DNA of 64,000 nt from Taibaiella sp. (GTDB lineage: Bacteria; Bacteroidota; Bacteroidia; Chitinophagales; Chitinophagaceae): assembly GCA_016786705.1 (NCBI GenBank), contig JAEUVV010000006.1, forward strand, positions 248,001-312,000. The letters run 5' to 3'. Position numbers and translations under genes: made by a program. Of this stretch, positions 24,837-33,981 are shown piece after piece. The number at the start of each line of letters is the position of its first letter. The stretch's first letter is position 1. The notes below the pieces were generated by a model. The model ran no database searches and had not been told where the DNA came from. It saw only the letters and a list, made by a program, of their open reading frames with translations.

Positions 24837-26495
24837 TTAATGTAAACCTTTTTCTTTCATTATCCGGTTCATCCATTTTAAAAGGGCAAAGCCTATAGAT
24901 GCTGCTATAATTAACAGAACGAAATTTACCAGGAAAAAGTGTTGCTTGTTTTCATAATTGTACCAGGTTTTAGCAAGAATACCCGATAATTTGTTCCCGA
25001 TTGATGTAGACAGGAAGAATCCACCCATCATTAAAGCCGTAATCCTTGGCGGGCTGAGTTTCGATACCAGGCTCAGTCCCATAGGGCTTAAGAACAATTC
25101 ACCCACTGTAATTACCCCATAGCAGGCGATCAGCCAGAGTGCTGACACCTTCACCGCCCCATTCATGCTATAGTAAACAGCCCCAACCATTACCAGGCAG
25201 GACAATGCCGAGATCAGCATCCCCCAGGCTATTTTCCCCGGGGTTGTCGGCTCTTTGCCCCTTCTTCTCAGCAATCCGAAGAAGCCAACCACAACGGGTG
25301 TAAGAGCAACGACCCAGAAAGGATTAATGGATTGGAACAGTTCGGGATTAGCGGTGTAGATTGACTGGCCTTCTGCCGGCAGCTGAGCAGGATCGGCGTT
25401 TTTAAAATACATCGGATAGTCATAGGTCTTTACTTCCTGGCCCTCCTTTTTGATTAATTTATAATTTTCATCAAAGGCATTGATCGTATCTTGTTTATAA
25501 GTCACTTTATCAGCAAGGTAAAGATCGGAAGCTATGGTTTCTGCCTTACCTGTCACATGACGGTCTGTATAGCTTTCTGCCCAGGTAGTCAGTACGGTAC
25601 CATTTTGCTTAAATACCGCCCAGAACATGATGCTTACCGCGAAGATGGCCAGCAATGCTGCAATAGGGCGTTTGTCGTCTTTATTAGCTTTGAACAGTAA
25701 AGACACGAAATAGAAAATAACCGGGATACAGGCGAAGATAAAGGCATCTGTAGAATCACTGCCGAAGATATTTTCCGGGATGATCCAGCCGATGTATCCG
25801 GCAATAATAGCCGGAAGGAATACGATACCAAACAGCTTTCCGATACTGATATCTTCTTTAGTAGCAGGTTTCAGCACATTAGCTGATCTGTAATGCTTTA
25901 AACCAAATGTGAAGACAACCAGCCCTACAAACATACCGATACCTGCAGTCATGAAGGCCTCGCCCCAGCCATATTTGTTACGCATAAAGGCGGCGATGAT
26001 ATTACACACAAAAGCCCCGATATTGATCCCCATGTAAAAGATATTAAACCCGGAGTCCTTTTTATCTTTATATTCCTCAGTAGAATAGAGATTACCCAGA
26101 AGCGTAGAAATGCTGGGTTTAAAAAAGCCATTACCAATAATAACCAGGGCCATTGAAATATAAAAAGGCAGGACTCCATCCAGGGCAAAGCCCATATACC
26201 CTAAGCCCATAAGTGTCCCGCCGATATATACGGCATTGATATAGCCCAACTTCCGGTCGGCCAGGAAGCCTCCCAGGAAAGGGGTTAAATAGGTTAGCGC
26301 AATATAAGTACCAAAAATATCACTTGCCTCCCCGGGATCAAAACCCATTCCACCAGTGCTCTTACTTGCTTTCATATAAAGGAAGAATATGCCTAGCATC
26401 AGGTAATAGCCAAAGCGTTCCCACATTTCCGTCAGGAATAAAAAGGGCAGCCCCTTAGGGTGTCTTTTTGAAGTACTTATCGTCTGTGTATCCAT
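24837..26495 (-). CDS. POT-family proton-coupled di/tripeptide transporter
   Basis: A 552-residue inner-membrane protein with 12-14 helices. The POT signature FLTEMWERFGYYLMLGIFFLY contains the proton-coupling ExxER motif, and FNIFYMGINIGAFVCN matches the second PTR2 signature. A long hydrophilic loop (about 305-385) is common in Bacteroidota homologues. It would import peptides released by secreted peptidases such as the M16 and M28 enzymes of this window; that link is inference. A beta-barrel gene follows 31 bp downstream. Confidence 0.93.
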   Translation of the reverse strand: MDTQTISTSKRHPKGLPFLFLTEMWERFGYYLMLGIFFLYMKASKSTGGMGFDPGEASDIFGTYIALTYLTPFLGGFLADRKLGYINAVYIGGTLMGLGYMGFALDGVLPFYISMALVIIGNGFFKPSISTLLGNLYSTEEYKDKKDSGFNIFYMGINIGAFVCNIIAAFMRNKYGWGEAFMTAGIGMFVGLVVFTFGLKHYRSANVLKPATKEDISIGKLFGIVFLPAIIAGYIGWIIPENIFGSDSTDAFIFACIPVIFYFVSLLFKANKDDKRPIAALLAIFAVSIMFWAVFKQNGTVLTTWAESYTDRHVTGKAETIASDLYLADKVTYKQDTINAFDENYKLIKKEGQEVKTYDYPMYFKNADPAQLPAEGQSIYTANPELFQSINPFWVVALTPVVVGFFGLLRRRGKEPTTPGKIAWGMLISALSCLVMVGAVYYSMNGAVKVSALWLIACYGVITVGELFLSPMGLSLVSKLSPPRITALMMGGFFLSTSIGNKLSGILAKTWYNYENKQHFFLVNFVLLIIAASIGFALLKWMNRIMKEKGLH

Positions 26496-26735
26496 AAATT
26501 TGAAATATTAACGAGCTAAAATAGTGAAAATAATCTTAATGAAGCGGTCCAACCTCCTCCTGTGCCAGGATACAATTTGTCTCCTGTTATAAATGTCGTA
26601 CTGCAACCAAAACTTATTTGTTGCCATTCCGGTTTAAGAAATGCTAATTATTACCAATAAAAATGATAATTAATACACTTTATTTTTAAATACGAGCTTT
26701 TTGCTATAACTTCGTCGCTTGCTTTTTCCGAAATC

Positions 26736-29700
26736 ATGTCCTTACCAGAACTACTTAAATACGTTTACCATAATGCCACTGATGAAGTAATCCGCCGGGG
26801 TAAGAAAATTTTTCATACCTCAGGAGTTCAGATGCTGGAAAACGACCCGCTTACCGAGCAGGTAGCGTTCCGGGTAAGGAATGATGTATATAATAATTAC
26901 TATAAAGTAAATATCCAGAACTACCTGCAACCGGGCAAGCTGAGTATGCGCTGCCAGTGCCCCTATAACATGGGACCGGTATGCCGCCACCAGGCTGCCG
27001 CACTCTTCCAGCTCAACGACCTGTTGCAAAGCGGTTTTTTTGAACACGCCCATGTAGATTATAACCAGGCCCATACCACAGTACGTATGCGCCAGATTTC
27101 AGTCAATTTCCTGAAATTATTTTCCAGCGAAGGCTTATGTGCCGTCGCCGAAGACTGGTATGCCGATGGCCGTATCCGCATCCTGGATGCCAAAGATGAA
27201 GAAATCCGTGCCGATGTGACCGATGATGAAGGCCGGAAATTCAGTGTAAGGATTAAACAGAATGAAGAACGGTATTTTGACACGTCCTGTAGCTGTTCCG
27301 AAAAAAGTCACCCCCTGTGTGTTCATAAAGTAGCGGTGTTCCTGGAAGTACTGTATAAGCACGGCGCTAATTATTTTAGTAGTTTAAGAAACTGGGATAC
27401 CCAGAAGAATAAACTCCTGGCATTATATGGCTATAGCCTGGAAGATGATCTTAGCGGGAAGTTTGAGTTTGCTTACCATGAAGGCAAGCCTTTCCTGCGG
27501 GTACTGGACAAAACTATAAAGAAAATAGACCTGAATACTTACGGCAAGCCAAGCGTGCAGCCTAAAGAAAAGGTAGAAATTTATAAAGCTAAAGAAGTAA
27601 GCACCAGTGAGCGCAGGAAGCTGGGTATTCTTGTTCATAAAGATACCCCTTACTTTCCCTATACGACATTTGACCTGATCGCGGGTACACCCAATGAAGC
27701 CGGCGATGCTTTTGAAGGAACCATCGAACCCGTAGCCTTATTGCAATATTTCGATCCGCTGTACCTGGACGACAGGGAGAAGATACTGATCACCGCTATG
27801 CGCAAGCAAAGTAGTGATGAATTGGTCAAATGGCTCAAGAAAAACTCTCCTTTCGGTGATTTCCTGGACGGTGTGGATAAAGACCTGCGTACCAACCCTA
27901 ACGAAGACCTTAAGAACCAGGTCTGGGATTTTACGATCCCGAGGTACCAGCGTTTATTAAGCCAGTATAAAGAGTTTCCATTTGTTTACTACGCACCCAA
28001 TAACAAGAAGACCAGCCTTAAAGACCTGGTCCAATGCCGCTTTTCCGAAAAACATTTTTCGGCACAGATGGAAGCGAAACCGGCTAGAGGTGGCGTACAG
28101 TTAACCTTAAAAATTGCCATAGGGGACGACCTGTTTGGTCTGGACGAGCTTACCCTGATCAACCCGGCCCTGGTCTTACATGACGGACAGTTACACACCG
28201 TAGCCAATATGGATGCCGTAAAAGTCGTCACTCATTTTGACCAGACCGGCAAGATGACCATTGTCAAAAAAGACTGGGACGAATACCTGGAAAAAGAGCT
28301 GATGCCTTTATCCGAGCTGACCACGATCCATTTCGACGGCAAGCTGCAGGAGCGCGTCGTAGAAGAAGAACCACAATATAAATTACTGCTTAAAGAAACC
28401 GATAAGTCGATCGCTTTCAAGCCTGTTTTCTCCTACCATGGTATCGAAAAATTCTGGTTGGATACCTCTTCCGCTGTAGCGGCTAAAGAGGGTAAAGTAG
28501 TGGTGTATGAACGCAATGAAGCTGCGGAACAGACCTTTTTAAATTTATTGAGATACCTGCATCCTTCCATGCAGGAAAGCCGGAAAGCACAATCTTTCCT
28601 GCTCCTGGCCACGGAAGCCTTAAAAGGCAGCTGGTATTTTCATTTTATAGATACGCTCCGGGAACACAATGTGGAAATAGTAGGGTATGAGAACCTGAAA
28701 CAAATGCGCATTAATCCCAACAAACCGATCACCAATCTTAATGTTAAGAGCGGGATTGACTGGTTTGATGTAGACCTGAGTATTGCTTTCGGGAACGAGC
28801 AGGTGGCACTTTCAGAGGTAAAGAAAGCATTAACCAAAAAGCAAACTTTCGTGCAGCTCAAAGATGGCAGCATGGGCCTTTTCACCGAGGAGTGGATGGA
28901 CAAATATGCCCTGATGCTCAAACTGGGGCAGATCAAAGAGGGACAGGTACGCCTGAAAAAGTACCACTTCTCCGCGATTGAAAACCTACAGGAGGAATTT
29001 GCTCCCAATGAAATGCTGCAACAGCTGGTAGAGAAAAAAGAACGCCTGTTTAATTACAATTTCGAAGAACAGCCCCCGGTGGCTATCCCGGCTAATGTGC
29101 GGGCCACATTAAGGCCTTATCAGCAAGCTGCTTTTCAATGGCTGACCTTCCTGAACGAAACCGGCTGGGGCGGTATCCTGGCCGATGATATGGGCCTGGG
29201 TAAAACCCTGCAGACTTTAACCTTCCTGCAAAGCTATAAAAACCATAACCCGGATGCCTACTTCCTGGTCATCTGCCCGACCTCGCTGATGCACAACTGG
29301 GCCAGTGAGATCAAGAAGTTCACCCCGGATATGAAGAGTATGATGCACCATGGTGCTAAGCGTACCGGCAGTATGGAAGAGTTGAAGAAATATGATGTGA
29401 TCATTACTACCTACGGTACCCTGCGCAGCGATATCAAACTGCTGAACCAGATCAACTTTGACTATGCCGTAATGGATGAATCGCAGGCCATTAAAAACCC
29501 GCTGTCACAAGTCGCCAAAGCCTCCCTGCAATTGCAGGCCAAAAACAGGCTGGCCCTGAGTGGTACACCGGTACAGAACAATACTTTTGACCTTTACGCG
29601 CAAATGAATTTCCTGAATCCCGGTATGCTGGGCTCTATTGACTTTTTCAGGAATGAATTTGCCAACCCTATAGATAAAAACCAGGAAGGGGATGTAAAAC

Positions 29701-30497
29701 ATCAGCTACGGAAGATGATTTACCCGTTCCTCCTAAGGCGTACCAAAGAACAGGTAGCACCTGACCTGCCGGAAAAAGTGGAAACCGTTTTATTCTGCGA
29801 AATGGGGACCAAGCAGCGTAAGATCTATGATGCTTATCGTTCCGAATACCGCTCCAAGATCCTGGGCGAGATCGAAGCTAAAGGCATGGAGCGCTCACAG
29901 ATGAGTATCCTGCATGGCCTGATGAAGTTGCGCCAGATCTGCGACTCCCCGGCCATCCTCAACGAGGACGTGAAATATGAAAACCATTCTGTAAAAATCG
30001 AAGAACTGGTAAGGGAGATCACCGAAAATACCGGCAACCATAAAGCGCTTATCTTCTCACAATTCCTGGGTATGCTGGGCCTCATCCGGCAGGAGCTGGA
30101 AAAAATGAACATTCCTTATGTTTATTTTGACGGTAGCACTACCATGAGTGAGCGGGAAAGGGCCATTAAAAACTTCCAGGAAGAAGAAGACACCCGTGTA
30201 TTCCTTATATCCCTGAAAGCCGGTGGTGTGGGCCTTAACCTTACCGCGGCAGATTATGTCTATATCGTAGACCCATGGTGGAACCCGGCGGTAGAGCAGC
30301 AGGCCATCGACCGTACCCACCGTATCGGGCAGACGAAGAGCATCTTTGCCTACCGCCTGATCTGTAAAGATACGATCGAGGAAAAGATCATGATGCTGCA
30401 GGAGCGTAAGCTGAACCTGGTCAAAGACCTGATCGCTGACGATAATGCTTTCTTCAAACAGCTGACCAAAGACGATATCGCCTACCTGCTCAGCTAA
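26736..30497 (+). CDS. SNF2-family DNA-dependent ATPase with two SWIM motifs
   Basis: The 1253-residue protein has two zinc-binding SWIM motifs at its N terminus: C73-C75-C83-H85 (MRCQCPYNMGPVCRH) and C185-C187-C195-H197 (CSCSEKSHPLCVH). A long middle region follows, then the SNF2 ATPase: motif I ADDMGLGKT (about 815), DESQ in VMDESQAIKN (about 914), LALSGTPVQNN, and the C-terminal lobe with LKAGGVGLNLTAADYVY and DRTHRIGQTK (about 1195). Bacterial relatives (RapA/HepA-like) remodel protein-DNA or polymerase complexes. The specific role is unknown. It ends overlapping the next gene by 4 bp, tail to tail. Confidence 0.92.
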   Translation: MSLPELLKYVYHNATDEVIRRGKKIFHTSGVQMLENDPLTEQVAFRVRNDVYNNYYKVNIQNYLQPGKLSMRCQCPYNMGPVCRHQAAALFQLNDLLQSGFFEHAHVDYNQAHTTVRMRQISVNFLKLFSSEGLCAVAEDWYADGRIRILDAKDEEIRADVTDDEGRKFSVRIKQNEERYFDTSCSCSEKSHPLCVHKVAVFLEVLYKHGANYFSSLRNWDTQKNKLLALYGYSLEDDLSGKFEFAYHEGKPFLRVLDKTIKKIDLNTYGKPSVQPKEKVEIYKAKEVSTSERRKLGILVHKDTPYFPYTTFDLIAGTPNEAGDAFEGTIEPVALLQYFDPLYLDDREKILITAMRKQSSDELVKWLKKNSPFGDFLDGVDKDLRTNPNEDLKNQVWDFTIPRYQRLLSQYKEFPFVYYAPNNKKTSLKDLVQCRFSEKHFSAQMEAKPARGGVQLTLKIAIGDDLFGLDELTLINPALVLHDGQLHTVANMDAVKVVTHFDQTGKMTIVKKDWDEYLEKELMPLSELTTIHFDGKLQERVVEEEPQYKLLLKETDKSIAFKPVFSYHGIEKFWLDTSSAVAAKEGKVVVYERNEAAEQTFLNLLRYLHPSMQESRKAQSFLLLATEALKGSWYFHFIDTLREHNVEIVGYENLKQMRINPNKPITNLNVKSGIDWFDVDLSIAFGNEQVALSEVKKALTKKQTFVQLKDGSMGLFTEEWMDKYALMLKLGQIKEGQVRLKKYHFSAIENLQEEFAPNEMLQQLVEKKERLFNYNFEEQPPVAIPANVRATLRPYQQAAFQWLTFLNETGWGGILADDMGLGKTLQTLTFLQSYKNHNPDAYFLVICPTSLMHNWASEIKKFTPDMKSMMHHGAKRTGSMEELKKYDVIITTYGTLRSDIKLLNQINFDYAVMDESQAIKNPLSQVAKASLQLQAKNRLALSGTPVQNNTFDLYAQMNFLNPGMLGSIDFFRNEFANPIDKNQEGDVKHQLRKMIYPFLLRRTKEQVAPDLPEKVETVLFCEMGTKQRKIYDAYRSEYRSKILGEIEAKGMERSQMSILHGLMKLRQICDSPAILNEDVKYENHSVKIEELVREITENTGNHKALIFSQFLGMLGLIRQELEKMNIPYVYFDGSTTMSERERAIKNFQEEEDTRVFLISLKAGGVGLNLTAADYVYIVDPWWNPAVEQQAIDRTHRIGQTKSIFAYRLICKDTIEEKIMMLQERKLNLVKDLIADDNAFFKQLTKDDIAYLLS

Positions 30498-31276
30498 AGC
30501 TTAATATTTACATCGGACAGGCGGAAACCGAATGTATTACCGTATTTCCGGTAATAGCGCAAGAGGGCGTCCTGCAAGCCGGCATCCTGCTCCATTTTCT
30601 GGTAAAGACTTTGCCGGGCAGCAAAGATTACATCGGGATCCCGGCGACTGGCTTCCGGCACTGCTTCTTTTATTTCATCCAGGTATTTCCGGGCAGCAAT
30701 ACGGAAGCGGGGGCTTTTTTTCCCATCGAGGTAACTGAATATGGCTTCAAAACAAAAGGCTTCCAGGACGCTGTAATCCCGCTCGTACCGGCTCTCCTTC
30801 TGACCGTTATTGCCGATACAGGTATAATAAATCCAGCCATCAGATGCCCGATTTTGCAGCCAGAAAAAACGGGCGGCAACCTGCATCATTTCTTTGATCG
30901 TATAGGTTTCTTTTTTTTCCTGTTGCTCATTAGACAAGGCTGCTAAATAGCTGCTGACCTGTTTATCTTCAGTCAATAAGACACAAAACCTGCGGTTAAG
31001 CTCAGCCGTATCCTTCAGGTAGCGGTGCAGCCCCGCTTTTGCATAATCCATTTTGTTCAACAGGATGTATTCAAATCTGCGGTGAAACTTTTGGTAGAAG
31101 TCCTGCTTTTTATCCCCGGGAAGATCATTTACACCAGGTGAAATATAAGCGTTATAGCCGGAATCTGTTTGCTCAATTTTGGCGACGGTCACTCTGCCGC
31201 AATAATTTGTTTGGGCGGAAAGCTGGCTTGCCAAAAACGGTACAAGAAGTGCGGCCCCTATCAGGTGTTTTTTCAT
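30494..31276 (-). CDS. Secreted protein of unknown function
   Basis: This 260-residue protein is not recognised. It has a clear signal peptide (MKKHLIGAALLVPFLASQLSAQ) and a mostly alpha-helical, Lys/Arg/Tyr-rich body with no repeat or catalytic motif that can be named. It starts 8 bp after the stop of the CNNM/CBS gene and should be co-transcribed with it. Confidence 0.6.
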   Translation of the reverse strand: MKKHLIGAALLVPFLASQLSAQTNYCGRVTVAKIEQTDSGYNAYISPGVNDLPGDKKQDFYQKFHRRFEYILLNKMDYAKAGLHRYLKDTAELNRRFCVLLTEDKQVSSYLAALSNEQQEKKETYTIKEMMQVAARFFWLQNRASDGWIYYTCIGNNGQKESRYERDYSVLEAFCFEAIFSYLDGKKSPRFRIAARKYLDEIKEAVPEASRRDPDVIFAARQSLYQKMEQDAGLQDALLRYYRKYGNTFGFRLSDVNIKL

Positions 31277-31284
31277 GTTCTGGC

Positions 31285-32559
31285 TTATTTTGTGGTCAGC
31301 AATATCTTATCGATGCGCTGCCCGTCTTTATCAATCACTTCAAAGGTAAAATCATCAATAGTGAATACAGCGCCTATGGCAGGTACCGTTTCCATTTTAT
31401 GCATGAGCAAGCCCGCTACTGTAGTGTATTTCTGAAAAATGCTCTCTTCAATGTATAGATCAAATTCTTTTACGAAATCCACCAGAGGATACTGGCCGTC
31501 AATCAGCCAGCTGTGCTCATCCCGACGGTAGATCTGGTACTCCTCCTGGTCCAGCTCTGTATGGTCGCCTATCAGCGCGTCCATCACATCGTCCATCGTG
31601 ATCATCCCTTTCGTCAGCCCGAATTCGTCAACAACAAGGGCATAATGAAACTTGTTTTTCTTAAACAATCCCAGTACCTGGTAGCCGGTCATGCTCTCGG
31701 TCACAAAAACAGGCTCCCGGGAATAGTTTTCTATCGAAAACACATCACTGTCATGCGGGGAAAACAAGTCTTTCAATAATACAATTCCTACAATATGGTC
31801 CAGGTTATTACCGGTCACCAGGGGGTAGGAAGAGTGTTTTTCTTTACTGATCTTCTCTGAAATGTCCTTCCAGGTATCTTTGGTGTCAAAGTAAACGATA
31901 TCGCTCCTATGGGTGTATAAAGAATGCACTGTAGTATCGCCCAGCTCAAATACCCGCTCTACAATGTCCTGCTCTATTTCCTGGATCTCGCCGCCATCCG
32001 CGCTTTCTTTCACTATAGCTTTGATCTCTTCCTCGCTGAGTTTGCTGTCCGAGGATTTCTTGATTCCCAGAAGCCGGAGTAATAAATTATTAGTAGCAGA
32101 TAGCAGCCATACGAATGGAGCGGTAATGACAGAAAGCACATGCATAGGCTTGGCCAGTGTACTGATAATGGGCTCGGGAAAAGTCATCCCGATCCGCTTG
32201 GGTAGCAATTCACCTAAAACAATAGAAACATAGGTAATGAATACGACTATAACCACTGTAGCTATCTGCCCCGAAAAAGACTTTATCAACTCATATTGCG
32301 CCAAAAAATCAGCGACATAGCCGGTAAGCTTATCCCCACTATAGACCCCCAGCAAAATACCGATCAGGGTAATACCGATTTGAACCGTAGATAAAAACCT
32401 GGTTGGATTCTCTGAAAGTTCCAGTGCTTTTTTTGCACCCTGGCCCCCTTTCTTCTGCGCGCTTTCCAGTTTAAATCGCTTAGCGGCCACCAGTGCCATT
32501 TCAGACATCGCAAAAATACCGTTAAGCAGTATAAGTACCAGTATTATAATCAATTCCAT
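31285..32559 (-). CDS. CNNM/CorC-type membrane protein with CBS domains (hemolysin family)
   Basis: The 424-residue protein has an N-terminal DUF21/CNNM membrane domain (about 1-190, with FAMSEMALVAAKRFKLESA and GELLPKRIG), a paired CBS module (about 205-335) and a CorC/HlyC C-terminal domain (about 345-420, ending with EVIDKDGQRIDKILL). The family is linked to Mg2+/Co2+ efflux or homeostasis. It differs from the GldE homologue at 56023-57324, which shares the same architecture. It probably forms a two-gene operon with the secreted protein downstream. Confidence 0.9.
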   Translation of the reverse strand: MELIIILVLILLNGIFAMSEMALVAAKRFKLESAQKKGGQGAKKALELSENPTRFLSTVQIGITLIGILLGVYSGDKLTGYVADFLAQYELIKSFSGQIATVVIVVFITYVSIVLGELLPKRIGMTFPEPIISTLAKPMHVLSVITAPFVWLLSATNNLLLRLLGIKKSSDSKLSEEEIKAIVKESADGGEIQEIEQDIVERVFELGDTTVHSLYTHRSDIVYFDTKDTWKDISEKISKEKHSSYPLVTGNNLDHIVGIVLLKDLFSPHDSDVFSIENYSREPVFVTESMTGYQVLGLFKKNKFHYALVVDEFGLTKGMITMDDVMDALIGDHTELDQEEYQIYRRDEHSWLIDGQYPLVDFVKEFDLYIEESIFQKYTTVAGLLMHKMETVPAIGAVFTIDDFTFEVIDKDGQRIDKILLTTK

Positions 32560-32628
32560 AATGCAAAATACATATTTTTTATGGTAGCGAATTTCCCGGA
32601 GTTTTCAGGAACAGCCTTGATCATTACT

Positions 32629-33354
32629 TTACAGTTTGCCGGCTTTTTTACCCCAGGTTAAAACGGGAACGCCCGGAGAATAGTGGCAAAGATCAGGTGC
32701 GTCCAGCCCTAAAATCGCAAACCGGGGATAATGGATGGCTAAAGAAGTGATCTTCAATTCCTGCAAAGGCCATTCGGGATGATGGATTTCATAGGAGTTC
32801 AGGTAAGCCCCCGCATCCTGGAATAAAGCATAACGTTCCGTAAGCCAGAGGTCCAGCGGCCGTTTTTCCGGGATGGCGCTGCCTTTGCTAAAGACTAACT
32901 TAAAGTATGTTCCGGAACGGGTATGCTCCACCTGGAAACTATTAGGAAGCCGGGCTATTGCCGCGTAACGATAGGGTAATTGCGACATCGTCTTAGCCAC
33001 AAAGCAGGCCAGTGGTTTTGCCGCTTCAATACTCAAAAAATAAACGCCCTGCTTTCCTTTATAACGTACGTAAGTCCGCAAATTGAGTTCATGAAAATCA
33101 GAAACAGGGGTAAAGGCAGGCACATTCCTGGGCCGGACCGACCGCATATCGAAGGCGACAAAAGAAACCCAGGCATAATCCCCGAAAAGATCAACTTCCA
33201 GGCCTTCCGGGATAAAGGGCTTTAAAAGTTCCGGCTTTACCTTCCAGTGAAGAAATAAGGCATCATTCCATTCCTGGTAATACTTCCATCGTTCCTGCAC
33301 TACCGGCCAGGACCTATGCGCATCCGCTCTTAATATTTCATAGGGTAAGGCCAT
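32629..33354 (-). CDS. YqjF-like DUF2071 protein
   Basis: The 241-residue cytoplasmic protein has the DUF2071 pattern FLHWKVKPELLKPFIPEGLEVDLFGDYAWVSFVAFDM, FHELNLRTYVRYKGKQGVYFLSIEA and a central YRYA segment. The family includes YqjF of Bacillus, and its function is unknown. It is divergent from the S4 protein gene. The 60-bp gap holds a perfect 14-bp palindrome, CTGTAAATTTACAG (33384-33397). Confidence 0.8.
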   Translation of the reverse strand: MALPYEILRADAHRSWPVVQERWKYYQEWNDALFLHWKVKPELLKPFIPEGLEVDLFGDYAWVSFVAFDMRSVRPRNVPAFTPVSDFHELNLRTYVRYKGKQGVYFLSIEAAKPLACFVAKTMSQLPYRYAAIARLPNSFQVEHTRSGTYFKLVFSKGSAIPEKRPLDLWLTERYALFQDAGAYLNSYEIHHPEWPLQELKITSLAIHYPRFAILGLDAPDLCHYSPGVPVLTWGKKAGKL

Positions 33355-33414
33355 ACTTTAAATTTTAAATCAGCAAAAAAACACTGTAAATTTACAGCGT
33401 GCAAACTGAAAAAG

Positions 33415-33810
33415 ATGGAAAAGTCAACTACTGAAAAATTAAGAATCGATAAATACCTGTGGAGCATCAGGATCTTTAAAACGAGGAGCCTGGCGACCGA
33501 TGCCTGTGATGCCGGAAGAGTAAAGCTGAATGACCAATCTGTAAAACCTTCGCGCAGTGTACAGGTAGGCGATATTTATGATGTGAGGACTAATGACCGT
33601 GTATGGAAAATTAAGGTCACCGGCCTGCTGCCTACCCGTAAAGCCTATAGTGAAGCGGTAAATTTCTATGAAGATCTTACGCCTCCGGAAGAGCAGGCGG
33701 TTGAAAAAGCGCTGCCGGCAAGTTTCTATACCGGGAAACGCTTAAGCAAAGTCGGCAGGCCGACTAAAAAACAACGCCGGGATTGGGACGATATTATGGA
33801 TGAAATATAA
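33415..33810 (+). CDS. S4-domain RNA-binding protein, Hsp15-like
   Basis: The 131-residue protein has an S4 domain at residues 8-60 (LRIDKYLWSIRIFKTRSLATDACDAGRVKLNDQSVKPS) and a basic C-terminal tail (GRPTKKQRRDWDDI). Hsp15 (HslR) of E. coli binds nascent-chain-carrying 50S subunits released after heat shock. The length and tail fit that family, although ribosome rescue here is inferred. Confidence 0.85.
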   Translation: MEKSTTEKLRIDKYLWSIRIFKTRSLATDACDAGRVKLNDQSVKPSRSVQVGDIYDVRTNDRVWKIKVTGLLPTRKAYSEAVNFYEDLTPPEEQAVEKALPASFYTGKRLSKVGRPTKKQRRDWDDIMDEI

Positions 33811-33905
33811 AAGAATCCATTATTGCGCCCGGGATTTATGATATTCTTAAAAAATAATTATGAAATCTCTGGCTTTTTTTTAATTTTCTTGTAATTTTAG
33901 GGATT

Positions 33906-33950
33906 AGACCATAACATAAGCTTCCTGTATTTCATTACAGGAAAGGGTCT
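33906..33950 (+). promoter_or_regulatory. 5' leader stem-loop of the secreted metalloprotease gene
   Basis: A hairpin TTCCTGTA (33922-33929), loop TTTCAT, TACAGGAA is nested in an outer pairing AGACC (33906-33910) with GGTCT (33946-33950). A -7-like box TAATTTTA at 33892-33899 would start the mRNA right at this structure, 32 bp before the ATG. It may protect the 5' end. No known riboswitch is recognised. Confidence 0.4.
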
Positions 33951-33981
33951 CCAAATAAGAATAAATGAATAAATTTCTATC

